A DNA stretch of 64,000 nt from Tepidibacter aestuarii. Lineage in GTDB: Bacteria > Bacillota > Clostridia > Peptostreptococcales > Peptostreptococcaceae. Under the pieces are notes generated by a model. The model had not been told where the DNA came from. It saw only the letters and a program-made list of their open reading frames with translations, and did not search any database. Of the stretch, positions 49,848-60,171 are shown one piece after another (the first letter of the stretch is position 1; the number at the start of each line of letters is the position of its first letter). The position numbers and the translations under genes are program-made. Location: contig NZ_OW235315.1 of assembly GCF_934924865.1 (NCBI RefSeq), positions 620,001-684,000 on the forward strand. The letters are read 5' to 3'.

Positions 49848-51605
49848 TTGAAAATACTTTTAACTACTCTCAATTCAAAATTTATTCATACTAATTTAGC
49901 TATTAGATATTTAAATAGTTTTTGTAAAGATTTAGCTGATATTACTGTTGCTGAGTATACTATAAACAATAGTGTAGATTATATATTAAAAGAAATTTAT
50001 AAGCAAAAGTCTGATATAGTGGTATTTTCTACATATATATGGAATGTAGATGATACTATAAAAATCTGTAAGAACCTAAAAAAAGTGAGCCCTCATATTA
50101 AGATATTACTTGGGGGACCAGAAGTTTCTTATGATTTTGAAGAATTTATGAAAAAATATGATTGCATAGATTATATAATATATGGAGAAGGGGAGTTGAC
50201 TTTTAGAGAATTTATAGAGTATTCCCTGGGAAAAAAAGATATTGATAATATAGATGGTCTTGTTTATAGAAAAAAAGATTCAATAATTGTTAATGAACCA
50301 AGACAGTTAATACATGATCTTAACATAATACCTAGCCCTTATGAAAACATAGATAAAAAGGAATATGAAAATAGGATTGTATATTACGAAACATCAAGAG
50401 GATGCCCTTTTAACTGCCAATATTGCTTATCATCTACTATAAAGGGACTTAGATTCTTTGATATAGATAGAGTCAAAATGGAACTTAAAAACTTGATAAA
50501 TGCGAATGTTAAGCAAGTTAAATTTGTTGATAGAACATTCAATGCAAAAAAAGAATATGCACTTGATATAATGAAATTTATTATGGAAAATGATAATGGA
50601 TTTACAAACTTTCATTTTGAAGTAACTGCTCACTTAATAGACGATGATATGTTGGAGTTTTTATCAAAGTGCAGTCCTGGACTTTTTCAATTTGAAATAG
50701 GAGTTCAATCTACAAATAAAAAGACTTTAGAAGAAGTAGGAAGAACTCAAAATTTCGAGAGTCTATCTTATGTTGTAAATAAGATTTCAAGCTTTAAAAA
50801 TATTCATCAGCATTTAGATTTAATAGCAGGTCTTCCGTATGAGAATTATGAAAGTTTTAGAAATTCATTTAATACAGTATTTAACCTAGATATAGAACAA
50901 TTACAGCTTGGTTTTTTAAAGATGTTAAAGGGATCTGGTATTAGAAAAAATTCTGAAAAGCATGATTATATATTTAAAGACTATACTCCGTACGAGGTTT
51001 TAGGAAACAAGTATATGAGCTATGATGAAATGTTAAAGATAAAGGATATAGAAGAGGTTCTTGAGATTTATTATAATTCAAATAATTTCAAGCTTTCTAT
51101 GAACTATATAATAAAGAAGTATTACAGTGAAGATGCATTTAAATTATTTGAAGATTTATCTTCTTATTGGGAAGACAATGGTTACTTTAAAATATCACAA
51201 GGAAAGAATCAGTTATATAAGATATTGATTGATTTTTACACTGATGTGATAAAAGTAGATGTTGATATATTTAAAGATGTACTTAAATACGATTATATTT
51301 CTCTTGGGAAGGTGTCGTCTTTACCTAGTATGTTTGATAAAATGGAAGTAGATGATTTTAAAAATAGATGTCATATATTCTTAAAGAGTGAGGAAAATGT
51401 TAGAAAGTATACTCCAAAGTTTGAAAATACTCCAGCTAAGAATATAATTAAATATGTTCGATTTGAACCATTTAATTACGATGTATCAAAGCTTAAAGAG
51501 AATATACATGAGAAGCTTGATAAAGACTTGAATACTATATTATTCGTTTATGACTTAGATAAAAAAGTGTTTGAGAAAAGCAATTCATATAAGGTTGTTA
51601 TTTAG
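49848..51605 (+). CDS. B12-binding radical SAM protein (DUF4080 C-terminus)
   Basis: The 585-residue protein has an N-terminal cobalamin-binding-like domain (1-140; VVFSTYIWNVDDTIKICKNLKK, ILLGGPEVSYDFEEF, YIIYGEGELTFREF). A radical SAM core with C-x3-C-x2-C follows in TSRGCPFNCQYCLSS (residues about 187-201), then a C-terminal DUF4080 region (about 370-585). Members use cobalamin and SAM for methyl or rearrangement chemistry; the substrate is unknown. The N-terminal domain lacks a clear DxHxxG, so cobalamin may bind base-on or not at all. The TPR gene follows by 11 bases. Confidence 0.9.
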   Translation: MKILLTTLNSKFIHTNLAIRYLNSFCKDLADITVAEYTINNSVDYILKEIYKQKSDIVVFSTYIWNVDDTIKICKNLKKVSPHIKILLGGPEVSYDFEEFMKKYDCIDYIIYGEGELTFREFIEYSLGKKDIDNIDGLVYRKKDSIIVNEPRQLIHDLNIIPSPYENIDKKEYENRIVYYETSRGCPFNCQYCLSSTIKGLRFFDIDRVKMELKNLINANVKQVKFVDRTFNAKKEYALDIMKFIMENDNGFTNFHFEVTAHLIDDDMLEFLSKCSPGLFQFEIGVQSTNKKTLEEVGRTQNFESLSYVVNKISSFKNIHQHLDLIAGLPYENYESFRNSFNTVFNLDIEQLQLGFLKMLKGSGIRKNSEKHDYIFKDYTPYEVLGNKYMSYDEMLKIKDIEEVLEIYYNSNNFKLSMNYIIKKYYSEDAFKLFEDLSSYWEDNGYFKISQGKNQLYKILIDFYTDVIKVDVDIFKDVLKYDYISLGKVSSLPSMFDKMEVDDFKNRCHIFLKSEENVRKYTPKFENTPAKNIIKYVRFEPFNYDVSKLKENIHEKLDKDLNTILFVYDLDKKVFEKSNSYKVVI

Positions 51606-51616
51606 GAGGTATATAT

Positions 51617-52750
51617 ATGAAGTTTAATATAGAAAAACATTTATTAGTTAAGACTGAAAATTTAGCTTTTTTAAGTATAAAAGAGGATGCTAAGCTTCCT
51701 CTTAAGGGATATACTATTCCAACGGGAGGAATAGATGTTCCTATACTTAATGAAGAATTAGTTAAAGGAATAAAGGATAGAAGTGCAGAGGAATCACTAA
51801 CTTTATCGTCTTTATCAAATGGAATGATATACATAATAGGTATTGATTCAAACTTTAGATATAATGGAGAGTACAAGAAATTTTTATATGCATTTGATGA
51901 AAGAATAGAAGAATATATAGGTTATATGGGTGTTAAAAAGGCTAATGAAAAAGAGCTTACAGACGCATTGATTTACTTTAAGGCGCTTATAACTTTGAAT
52001 AAGGATAATATAGATGGTATTTATAATTACGCTTTAGTTTGTCAAGATATAGCTAAGATTCATGAAAAGAATAAGGAAGAAGAATTGATGAATGACTTCC
52101 TTCTTGAAGCTTTAGATAAATTAGAAACTATAGTTGAGATAGATCCTAATTTTGGTATTGCTTATTATCAACTTGGATATCATTACTATAATCAAAAACA
52201 ATATATAAAAACAAGAATTACTTGGGAGCAAGCTTTAAAATGTGAATTAGATGAAAATATAGTAATGGAAATAAAAAATGAATTAAAAAAAATTGAGGAT
52301 AAAGTAGATTATGAAGAAGGATATAATCTAGTATTACAAGGAAATGCGCAGGAAGGTCTTGAAAAATTACTTCCATTAAAGGAAGAATATCCTGATTGGT
52401 GGAATTTATTGTTCTTTATAGGTCTTGCTTATAGACAACTAGGAGATATAAATGAATCTATAAAATACTTTGAAAAGATATTAATTCTTAATCCTACACA
52501 AGTAGATACTATAGTGGAAATTGGACTTTGTTATGCCATGACTGGAAACTTAGAAAAATCAATAGAAGAGTTTAAAAAAGCATTAGATATAAAAGAAGAT
52601 CCTGAGGTTATGTGCAACTTGGGAATGGCATATCTTGAAACTGGGAATTTAGATGAAGCTAGATTTTATATAGAAAAGGCATTTACTTTAAATCCTGATG
52701 ATGAAGTCACAGTAGCTTGCCTTAATGAGTTAAAAAAATACGAGAAGTAA
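51617..52750 (+). CDS. Tetratricopeptide repeat protein
   Basis: The 377-residue protein has an N-terminal globular domain (1-105; HLLVKTENLAFLSIKEDAKLPLKGYTIPTGGIDVPI) that I do not recognise. It then has TPR units from about 115 to the end (ALDKLETIVEIDPNFGIAYYQLGYHYYNQKQY; SIKYFEKILILNPTQVDTIVEIGLCYAMTGNLEKSIEEFKKALDI). TPRs mediate protein interactions. It is tightly linked to the radical SAM gene, so it may be its partner. Its stop lies within a terminator palindrome. Confidence 0.88.
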   Translation: MKFNIEKHLLVKTENLAFLSIKEDAKLPLKGYTIPTGGIDVPILNEELVKGIKDRSAEESLTLSSLSNGMIYIIGIDSNFRYNGEYKKFLYAFDERIEEYIGYMGVKKANEKELTDALIYFKALITLNKDNIDGIYNYALVCQDIAKIHEKNKEEELMNDFLLEALDKLETIVEIDPNFGIAYYQLGYHYYNQKQYIKTRITWEQALKCELDENIVMEIKNELKKIEDKVDYEEGYNLVLQGNAQEGLEKLLPLKEEYPDWWNLLFFIGLAYRQLGDINESIKYFEKILILNPTQVDTIVEIGLCYAMTGNLEKSIEEFKKALDIKEDPEVMCNLGMAYLETGNLDEARFYIEKAFTLNPDDEVTVACLNELKKYEK

Positions 52751-52769
52751 TTACTTCTCGTATTTTTTT
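52732..52769. terminator. Bidirectional terminator spanning two adjacent stop codons
   Basis: AAATACGAGAAGT and ACTTCTCGTATTT pair around AATT, with A- and T-runs outside. The TPR stop (52748-52750) and the GltD-like stop (52751-52753) touch each other at its centre. Confidence 0.93.
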
Positions 52770-53995
52770 ATTATATATTCATCTATAGCCATAGCAACCT
52801 TCTTTGATACATTAACAGCTTCAACAACAGTCTTAGCTCCTGTAACAACGTCACCTGATGCAAACACACCTTCTCTAGTAGTTCTCCCTAAAGAATCAGT
52901 AATTACAAGTCCATATTTATTAAGATTTATACCTTTTGAAGTAGAAACTATATTAAACTTCGGACCTTGACTTACAGCAACTATAATAGAATTTGCTTTG
53001 AATATATCCTCAGACCCTTTAATTGGAGTGACGCTTACTCTGCCTGACTCATCTTTTACTTTTTCAGTTCTCACATATTTAACACCTTCATCCACAAACT
53101 CAATAGGTGTTTTGAAAGTTTCAAACTTGACACCGTCTATTTTAGCATACTCTATTTCGTAATTAGTAGCAGACATATCACATACATCTTTTCTATACAT
53201 TACGTACACATCTTTACAACCACGTCTAATAGCAGTTCTTGCAACATCCATAGCTACATTACCAGCTCCTATTACACATACCTTTTCGCCTAGATCATAA
53301 ACACTTGGATTCTTTAAGTAATCAATAGCATAATGCACATGTCCAAGACTTTCCCCTTTTATATTTAAAGTATTTGGATTCCATACACCTGTACCTATAA
53401 ATATAGCTTCGTATCCATCTCTTTCAAGGGTATCTAGGTTTATAACAGGACCTATTAATGTGTTTGGACGTATTTTAACACCGAGTTCAACCAGTTTATC
53501 TTTAAGTTTGTCCAGAACTATTTTAGGAAGTCTAAACTCTGGAATACCATATCTTAAAACTCCTCCGATTTTATCATGAGCTTCAAATATAGTAACATCA
53601 TAGCCTTTTAAAGACAACATAAAAGCTATAGTAATACCAGCAGGTCCAGAACCGATTATAGCTACTTTCTTATTCAATCTTTCGCTTTTTTCGATAGAAG
53701 AACTGTTTAAATAGTAATTAGAAACATAATGTTCTATAGAACTTATTTGAACAGGACTTCCTTTAATGCCAAGAATACAATTACCTTCACATTGATTTTC
53801 ATGCGGACATACTAGAGAACAAATAACAGAAAGGGGATTGTTGCTAAACAATATTTCTCCGGCCTTTTTTATATCGCTATTTAGAAGTAATTGTATAACT
53901 TCTGGAATAGACGTATTTACAGGACAACCTTGCTTACATTTTGGATTTTTGCACTGCATACATCTTTTGGCTTCTTCTACAATATGATTTCCCAT
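52751..53995 (-). CDS. GltD-like NAD(P)H oxidoreductase (glutamate synthase small-subunit family)
   Basis: The 414-residue flavoprotein has an N-terminal 4Fe-4S region (CMQCKNPKCKQGCPVNTSIP and CSLVCPHENQCEGNCILG). An FAD site follows, VAIIGSGPAGITIAFMLSLKGYDVTIFEA (about 107-135), then an NAD(P) site VCVIGAGNVAMDVARTAIRRG and the C-terminal FASGDVVTGAKTVVEAV. No glutamate synthase large subunit is nearby, so it may be the NfnB/SudA/GltD-type flavin subunit of another complex or act alone. ATG 53995 sits nine bases after AGGAG. Confidence 0.88.
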   Translation of the reverse strand: MGNHIVEEAKRCMQCKNPKCKQGCPVNTSIPEVIQLLLNSDIKKAGEILFSNNPLSVICSLVCPHENQCEGNCILGIKGSPVQISSIEHYVSNYYLNSSSIEKSERLNKKVAIIGSGPAGITIAFMLSLKGYDVTIFEAHDKIGGVLRYGIPEFRLPKIVLDKLKDKLVELGVKIRPNTLIGPVINLDTLERDGYEAIFIGTGVWNPNTLNIKGESLGHVHYAIDYLKNPSVYDLGEKVCVIGAGNVAMDVARTAIRRGCKDVYVMYRKDVCDMSATNYEIEYAKIDGVKFETFKTPIEFVDEGVKYVRTEKVKDESGRVSVTPIKGSEDIFKANSIIVAVSQGPKFNIVSTSKGINLNKYGLVITDSLGRTTREGVFASGDVVTGAKTVVEAVNVSKKVAMAIDEYIIKKYEK

Positions 53996-54023
53996 AAATA
54001 TCAACTCCTATTAAAATGATTAA

Positions 54024-54094
54024 AAAATTCACTTCATGCTAACGCATAGCTCACATTGTCGACGAATCCTGACAGGTTTCGTTCTCAAAAATAT
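54024..54094. repeat. Short hairpin repeat, copy C2
   Basis: A 71-bp element about 80% identical to C1 (39315-39386), starting AAAATTCACTTCATGCTAAC. It lies upstream of the GltD-like gene, in the leader region of its minus-strand transcript. Confidence 0.65.
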
Positions 54095-54170
54095 ATTATA
54101 TCATATAGGAAGATTAAGTTAAATTCAATCTTTGGTGTATATCTTTATTGAGAATATTATGAATAAAAAA

Positions 54171-54202
54171 ACGTTTTCCTTACAGATAAAAAAGGGAAAA
54201 CG
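54171..54202 (-). terminator. Terminator-like hairpin upstream of the GltD-like gene
   Basis: On the minus strand CGTTTTCCC pairs with GGAAAACG, followed by TTTTTTATTC. It would lie in the 5' leader of the GltD-like transcript if the promoter is above it, so it could be an attenuator. Otherwise its role is unclear. Confidence 0.4.
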
Positions 54203-54263
54203 ATTGAAATATAGAAATATAATATATAGAAAAAAAGACATTATAGGGAGGAATTAAAGTATA

Positions 54264-55160
54264 ATGATAAAAAAATTAAATGAAGTAATAAGTAAGGTTA
54301 AAAGTATACAAACTATGAAATTAGCAGTTGCAGCTGCTCAAGACGAAGAGGTTTTAAAAGCTATATTTGATGCTAGAAAAGAAGGAATTATAGAACCTAT
54401 ATTAGTTGGCGATACTGAAAAAATAAAAAAAATAGCTAAACAATTAAATGAAGATATAGAAGGAATAGAATTAATAGAAGCTGAAGGTTTAAAGGAAAGT
54501 GCTGAAATAGCAGTAAAACTTGTATCTAGTGAAAAAGCAGATTTTGTTATGAAGGGTCTAATAGATACATCTATACTTTTAAAAGAAGTTTTAAATAAAG
54601 AGTATGGACTTAGAACAGAAAGTCTTTTAAGTCATGTAATGGTATATGAACTTCCTAGTTATCATAAGTTATTAATTCTTACTGATGGAGGAATGAACAT
54701 CAGTCCGAATGCAGAGCAAAAATATAAGATAATGAAGAATGCTATAGAAGTTGGAAAATCATTAGAACTCGAAACGGTAAAAGGAGCTTGTATTGCTGCA
54801 AAAGAAAAAGTAAGTGATAAAATGATAGCAACAGTTGATGCTGACGAGCTTTCAAAGATGGAGTATGGAGAAGGTGTTATAGTTGAGGGACCTCTTGCGT
54901 TTGATTTAGCTATATCAAAAGAAGCTGCTAGAATAAAGAACTTCAAAAGTGAAGTAGCTGGAGATGCAGATATAATGCTGGTTCCTACAATAGAAGTTGG
55001 AAACGGAATAGGTAAATCTCTCACTTATATGGCTGGTGGAAAATCTGCAGGGATAATAATGGGAGCTAAAGCCCCTGTTGTATTAGTATCAAGAGCTGAT
55101 ACTCATGAATCAAAATTATATTCAATAGCAATAGGTGCATTAATTGCAAACAATAAATAG
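54264..55160 (+). CDS. ptb: Phosphate butyryltransferase (Ptb/Pta family)
   Basis: Ptb converts butyryl-CoA and phosphate to butyryl phosphate plus CoA. The 298-residue protein has the PTA_PTB fold with VMKGLIDTSILLKEVLNKEYGLR, HVMVYELPSYHKLLILTDGGMNISP and the terminal GGKSAGIIMGAKAPVVLVSRADTHESKLYSIAIGAL. The usual butyrate kinase gene is not adjacent; it may lie elsewhere. Substrate may range over branched or acetyl groups. It is expressed alone, followed by a 600-base gap. Confidence 0.9.
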   Translation: MIKKLNEVISKVKSIQTMKLAVAAAQDEEVLKAIFDARKEGIIEPILVGDTEKIKKIAKQLNEDIEGIELIEAEGLKESAEIAVKLVSSEKADFVMKGLIDTSILLKEVLNKEYGLRTESLLSHVMVYELPSYHKLLILTDGGMNISPNAEQKYKIMKNAIEVGKSLELETVKGACIAAKEKVSDKMIATVDADELSKMEYGEGVIVEGPLAFDLAISKEAARIKNFKSEVAGDADIMLVPTIEVGNGIGKSLTYMAGGKSAGIIMGAKAPVVLVSRADTHESKLYSIAIGALIANNK

Positions 55161-55763
55161 GTATGGGGAATAAATAATATACATACTATACATTAATCTT
55201 GCATAGACATGATTTGTAGTGAAAATTATGTCTGTGTAAGATTTATAATAAAAAATATAGTTTCTTGATAAACATAAAAAAGAATTTTTTGAAAATTGAA
55301 TAAACTATGACAAAAGATAAACGATATTTAAATGATTCGACAAAAAAATAACATATCACGTAATGTTTAAATTAACTGAAATATTAAAATTATAAATAAA
55401 AATATACATTCAAGATATGAATAATGTCATAGATTTATAATTATAAAAAATATACAAGAAATATGCAAAAATATACAACATATATCCCAAAATATGTTAT
55501 AATTAAACCAAGGAATAGAAAAAAATGGAATATACAAATATATTTTTTAAATATTATCGTTTTTAAATTAACAAACTTAAAGGGGCTTGTTAATTTAAAT
55601 GAAAAATAGTTATTTAGCTTTTAGACATAACATTTCAAGGCTCATGAAATTTGAATAATAGTACACAATTATCTGAAGATAACCAAAAAAAGTCATGAAG
55701 ACTCTTTTTGTTGTTATATAAATTTGAAATTTCAAGAGGTTACCATTAAAAGGGGGAAGAAAT
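55161..55763 (+). other. Long leader/intergenic region before cooS
   Basis: 600 bases with no convincing gene. Near the start is an imperfect hairpin (AATCTTGCATAGACAT/ATGTCTGTGTAAGATT, 55196-55243) that may end the ptb transcript. An extended -10 TGTTATAAT (55495-55503) gives a leader of about 250 bases. In it are a 13-bp perfect stem TTTAAATTAACAA/TTGTTAATTTAAA (55562-55599) with an AAAGGGG loop, and a 19-codon ORF (55599-55658). A weak terminator-like hairpin lies at about 55686-55712. No known riboswitch is recognised. Confidence 0.5.
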
Positions 55764-57674
55764 ATGGATGAAAAGTTATTGTCAATTGACAATGCCACTA
55801 ATGAGCTAATAAAAAAAGCTCAGACAGATGGGGTAGAGACTATTTGGGATAGAAAAGAAAATATGAAGCCATGTCCTATGGGAGAAAAGGGAATATGTTG
55901 TAGAATTTGTGCAATGGGACCTTGTAGAATAACTCCAAAAACACCTAGAGGTCTTTGTGGAGCAAGTCCAGATGTTATTGTATCTAGAAACTTTGCAAGA
56001 ATGGTAGCAGCAGGGGCAGCAGCACACTCAGATCATGGTAGAGATATAGCTCATGTTCTTCATATGTCAAGCAAAGATGGTAATTATAAGGTTAGAGATG
56101 AGGCTAAATTAATAAACTTAGCTAAAAGATGGGAAATAGAAACAGATGAAAGAGATATATACGATATAGCTCATGAAGTTGCAGGCGTTGCACTTAATGA
56201 ATTTGGAAAGCCTTTTGGAAATTTAACATTACCGCCATCATTACCAGAACAAAGAAGAAAAGTTTGGGAGGATCTAAATATAGTTCCAAGAGCAATAGAT
56301 AGAGAAGTTGTAACTGTTATGCACTCAACTCATGTGGGTTGTACTGCTGATGCAGATAGTATGCTAAATATTTCAATGAGAACATCTCTTGCTGATGGAT
56401 GGGGCGGTTCTTATATGGCAACAGAACTTAGTGATATATTATTTGGAACTCCAATACCAAGAGAGACAGAAGCAAATCTTGGTGTTTTAGAAGAAAATTA
56501 TGTAAATATAGTACTTCATGGACATGAGCCTTCATTATCAGAAATGATAGTGCTTGCAGCAGAGGATCCAGAGCTTGTAGCTTTAGCTAAAGAAGTTGGA
56601 GCTGAAGGAATAAATCTTGCTGGTATGTGCTGTACAGCAAATGAAGTTACAATGAGACATGGAGTTAAAATAGCTGGAAACTTTGCTCAACAAGAGCTTG
56701 CAGTATTAACTGGAGCAGTAGAAGCAGTAATAGTTGATGTTCAGTGTATATTCCCAGCTTTAGCATCTCTTACAGATTGTTATCATACAAAATTCATAAC
56801 GACATCTCCAAAAGCTAGAATCACCGGAGCAACTCATCTAGAATTTGACGAAGAAAAAGCATTCGAGTCAGCAAAATCAATAGTCAAAGAAGCTATACTA
56901 AATTTCTCAAACAGAGACAATAAGAAGGTATTCATACCTAAGAGTAAAAGTCATGCAATAGTAGGATATAGTGTTGAAGCTATAATTAATCAATTAGATA
57001 AGGTTGTAAACTCTCATATAGATCCAGCTGGAACTGTCAAGCCTCTTGCTGATTGTATAACATCAGGAGTTATAAGAGGAGCTGCTGGAATAGTTGGATG
57101 TAATAACCCTAAGGTTAAGCATGACTATGGACACATTGAATTAATAAAAGAACTTATTAAGAATGATGTAATAGTTGTTGTAACAGGATGTGCAGCACAA
57201 GCGTGTGCGAAAGCGGGACTTTTAAGTAAGGATGCTAAAAGATTAGCTGGTCAAGGTCTTGCAACTGTATGTGAACTTGTAGATATACCTCCTGTACTTC
57301 ATATGGGTTCTTGTGTTGATATAAGCCGTATATTACATCTTGTAGGAGAAGTTGCTAAGTTCTTAAATGTTGATATACCTCAATTACCAGTTGTTGGAGC
57401 AGCACCTGAGTGGATGTCAGAAAAGGCAGTAGCTATAGGAACATATGTTGTTTCATCAGGAATAGATACATGGCTTGGAGTGGCGCCGCCTGTAACAGGA
57501 GGACCAAGAGTTTTAGAAATACTTACAAATGAACTTGAGAATATAGTTGGAGCTAAATTCTTTGTAGAGCCAGACCCTGTAAAAGCTGCAGGACAAATAA
57601 TAGAAAGAATAGAACAAAAACGTAAGGTTTTAGAAGAAATGTTCGAGAAAAAGGAAGAATTAGCAAAAGCTTAA
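55764..57674 (+). CDS. cooS: Anaerobic carbon monoxide dehydrogenase catalytic subunit
   Basis: CooS/AcsA interconverts CO and CO2 with a Ni-Fe-S C-cluster. The 636-residue protein has the N-terminal cluster region PMGEKGICCRICAMGPCRI (B and D cluster cysteines) and the conserved HSTHVGCTADADSML, LAGMCCTANEV and VVVTGCAAQACAKAGLL. C-cluster residues include GAAGIVGCNNPK and HMGSCVDISR. ATG 55764 follows AAAAGGGGG. It opens the Wood-Ljungdahl cluster. Confidence 0.97.
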   Translation: MDEKLLSIDNATNELIKKAQTDGVETIWDRKENMKPCPMGEKGICCRICAMGPCRITPKTPRGLCGASPDVIVSRNFARMVAAGAAAHSDHGRDIAHVLHMSSKDGNYKVRDEAKLINLAKRWEIETDERDIYDIAHEVAGVALNEFGKPFGNLTLPPSLPEQRRKVWEDLNIVPRAIDREVVTVMHSTHVGCTADADSMLNISMRTSLADGWGGSYMATELSDILFGTPIPRETEANLGVLEENYVNIVLHGHEPSLSEMIVLAAEDPELVALAKEVGAEGINLAGMCCTANEVTMRHGVKIAGNFAQQELAVLTGAVEAVIVDVQCIFPALASLTDCYHTKFITTSPKARITGATHLEFDEEKAFESAKSIVKEAILNFSNRDNKKVFIPKSKSHAIVGYSVEAIINQLDKVVNSHIDPAGTVKPLADCITSGVIRGAAGIVGCNNPKVKHDYGHIELIKELIKNDVIVVVTGCAAQACAKAGLLSKDAKRLAGQGLATVCELVDIPPVLHMGSCVDISRILHLVGEVAKFLNVDIPQLPVVGAAPEWMSEKAVAIGTYVVSSGIDTWLGVAPPVTGGPRVLEILTNELENIVGAKFFVEPDPVKAAGQIIERIEQKRKVLEEMFEKKEELAKA

Positions 57675-57699
57675 AAATAAACTGAGAAGGTGATAAAAC

Positions 57700-58473
57700 A
57701 TGAAAATAGCTGTAACAGGAAAAGGTGGAGTGGGAAAAACAACATTTTCAGCAATGCTTTCTAGAATATATGCAGACGAAGGTTATCGAGTTTTATCAGT
57801 TGATGCAGATCCTGATGCCAATTTAGCATTGGCATTGGGATTTCCTCAAAAGCTAATAGATGAAATAGTACCTATATCAGAAATGAAAAATTTAGTAGAA
57901 GAAAGAACTAGTGCACAAGCCGGAACGTTTGCTAAGATGTTTAAGATGAATCCAAAAGTTGATGATATACCTGATAGATATTGCAAGGAGTACAATGGAG
58001 TAGGGGTTCTTAGTATGGGAACTATTGATACGGGAGGATCTGGTTGTGTTTGCCCTGAACATGTACTATTAAAAAGACTTACTTCTCATTTAATTCTTCA
58101 AAATAAAGATGTAGTTGTTATGGATATGGAAGCTGGTATTGAACACTTGGCAAGAGGGACAGCTCAAGGTGTAGATGCCTTTATAGTAGTTGTTGAACCT
58201 GGAGAAAGAAGTCTTCAGACTTATAGAAAGGTAAAAAAACTAGGTGAAGATATAGGAGTAGGCAAAGTTTGGGTAGTCGCGAATAAGATAAGAAATGAAA
58301 AAGACGAATATTTTATATTAGATAATGTAAAAAAAGAAGAACTTTTAGGTTTTATATATTATAATGAAGATGTAATAAATTCAGATAGGCAAAATTTATC
58401 TCCTTATGATAATAGTGAAAAAACTAGAGAGGAGATAAAGTACATAAAACAAAAAATACAAGGGGGAATTTAA
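57700..58473 (+). CDS. cooC: CooC-type ATPase, nickel insertion accessory protein
   Basis: The 257-residue MinD/NifH-family ATPase has the deviant Walker [23 protein letters not shown], a CxC-like metal region in [16 protein letters not shown] and the Walker B-like [15 protein letters not shown]. It inserts nickel into CO dehydrogenase. It is 25 bases downstream of cooS. A second copy is expected further along the cluster in related species, beyond this window. Confidence 0.95.
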   Translation: MKIAVTGKGGVGKTTFSAMLSRIYADEGYRVLSVDADPDANLALALGFPQKLIDEIVPISEMKNLVEERTSAQAGTFAKMFKMNPKVDDIPDRYCKEYNGVGVLSMGTIDTGGSGCVCPEHVLLKRLTSHLILQNKDVVVMDMEAGIEHLARGTAQGVDAFIVVVEPGERSLQTYRKVKKLGEDIGVGKVWVVANKIRNEKDEYFILDNVKKEELLGFIYYNEDVINSDRQNLSPYDNSEKTREEIKYIKQKIQGGI

Positions 58474-58474
58474 A

Positions 58475-60151
58475 ATGAGTTTTAAATCTGATATTCAAAT
58501 AGCTCAAGAAGCTAAGCCTCAAGATATAAGGGAAATTGCTAAAAAGCTTAACCTAACGGAAGAAGACATTGAGTTATATGGAAAATATAAAGCTAAAGTG
58601 GATTATAACTTATTAAAGAGAGAAACTGGCAAAAAAGCTAAGTTAATATTAACTACAGCAATAAATCCAACACCAGCTGGAGAAGGAAAGACAACTACAA
58701 CTATAGGTGTTGCAGATGGACTTGCTAAGCTTGATAAAAATGTTTTGGTTGCTCTAAGAGAACCATCACTTGGACCTGTATTTGGAGTTAAAGGGGGAGC
58801 AGCAGGTGGAGGATATGCACAAGTTGTTCCAATGGAAGATATAAACTTACACTTTACTGGAGATTTTCATGCTATAGGTGCTGCAAATAATTTACTTGCA
58901 GCTATGATAGATAACCATATATATCAAGGAAACAAACTTGATATTGATCCAAGAAGAATAACTTGGAGAAGATGCGTTGACATGAATGATAGACAGTTAA
59001 GATTTGTAGTTGATGGACTTGGAGGAAAAGCCAATGGAATGCCAAGAGAAGATGGATTTGATATAACTGTTGCATCTGAAATTATGGCAGCATTTTGTCT
59101 TGCTAATAATATATCGGATTTAAAAGAAAGATTATCTAGAATAATAATAGGTTACAACAGATCGGGAGAACCTGTTACTGCTGGACAAATAAACGCTCAC
59201 GGTGCTATGGCATCTCTTTTAAAAGATGCACTAAAACCAAACCTTGTACAAACGCTTGAAGGAACACCAGCATTCGTTCACGGAGGACCATTTGCAAATA
59301 TAGCACATGGTTGTAACTCTGTAATAGCTACTAAGATGGCTATGCATTTTGCAGATTATGTAATAACAGAAGCTGGATTTGGAGCTGACCTTGGAGCTGA
59401 AAAATTCTTAGATATTAAATGTAGAATGGCTGACTTAAAGCCTGATGCGGTTATAATAGTTGCTACTGTTAGAGCTCTTAAATACAATGGTGGAGTAGCT
59501 AAGAATGATCTAAATGAAGAAAACTTAGAAGCTTTAGAAAAAGGACTTCCAAATTTATTAAAGCATGTTGAGAATATTACTAAGGTATATAAATTACCTG
59601 CAGTAGTTGCTATAAATAGATTCCCACTTGATACAGAAGCTGAACTTAACTTAGTTAAACAAAAATGTGAAGAATTAGGCGTTAACGTTGCTTTATCAGA
59701 AGTATGGGCAAAAGGTGGAGAAGGTGGAGTTGAAGTAGCTAAAGAAGTTCTTAGATTAATAGAAGAAGAAGAGAATGACTTTACTTTTGCATACGAGTCT
59801 AATATGCCTATTAAAGATAAGATAAGAGCTATAGCTCAAAAGGTATACGGAGCTGATGATGTAGACTTTACTCCAGCTGCAACTAAAGAAATAGAAAACC
59901 TTGAAAAAATTGGATTTGGAGAAATGCCTATATGTATGGCTAAGACTCAGTACTCATTAACTGATGATCAAACTAAGCTTGGAAGACCTACTGGATTTAA
60001 TATAACTGTAAGACAAGTAACAGTTTCAGCAGGAGCTGGATTTATAGTAGCATTAACTGGTCAGATAATGAAGATGCCAGGACTTCCAAAAGTTCCTGCA
60101 GCAGAGAGAATAGATGTAGATGAAAATGGAACAATATCAGGATTATTCTAA
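58475..60151 (+). CDS. fhs: Formate-tetrahydrofolate ligase
   Basis: Fhs makes 10-formyl-THF from formate, THF and ATP, the first folate step of the methyl branch. The 558-residue protein has the nucleotide motif [21 protein letters not shown] (about 66-87), [39 protein letters not shown], and [13 protein letters not shown]. Length is typical. Start ATG 58475 is one base after the cooC stop. Confidence 0.98.
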   Translation: MSFKSDIQIAQEAKPQDIREIAKKLNLTEEDIELYGKYKAKVDYNLLKRETGKKAKLILTTAINPTPAGEGKTTTTIGVADGLAKLDKNVLVALREPSLGPVFGVKGGAAGGGYAQVVPMEDINLHFTGDFHAIGAANNLLAAMIDNHIYQGNKLDIDPRRITWRRCVDMNDRQLRFVVDGLGGKANGMPREDGFDITVASEIMAAFCLANNISDLKERLSRIIIGYNRSGEPVTAGQINAHGAMASLLKDALKPNLVQTLEGTPAFVHGGPFANIAHGCNSVIATKMAMHFADYVITEAGFGADLGAEKFLDIKCRMADLKPDAVIIVATVRALKYNGGVAKNDLNEENLEALEKGLPNLLKHVENITKVYKLPAVVAINRFPLDTEAELNLVKQKCEELGVNVALSEVWAKGGEGGVEVAKEVLRLIEEEENDFTFAYESNMPIKDKIRAIAQKVYGADDVDFTPAATKEIENLEKIGFGEMPICMAKTQYSLTDDQTKLGRPTGFNITVRQVTVSAGAGFIVALTGQIMKMPGLPKVPAAERIDVDENGTISGLF

Positions 60152-60171
60152 TAACAATAGGAGGAACTAAT

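Noticed and set aside
55610..55798. Minus-strand ORF of 62 aa before cooS
   Set aside because: It overlaps the cooS start on the other strand, has no ribosome site, and is not like a known protein.
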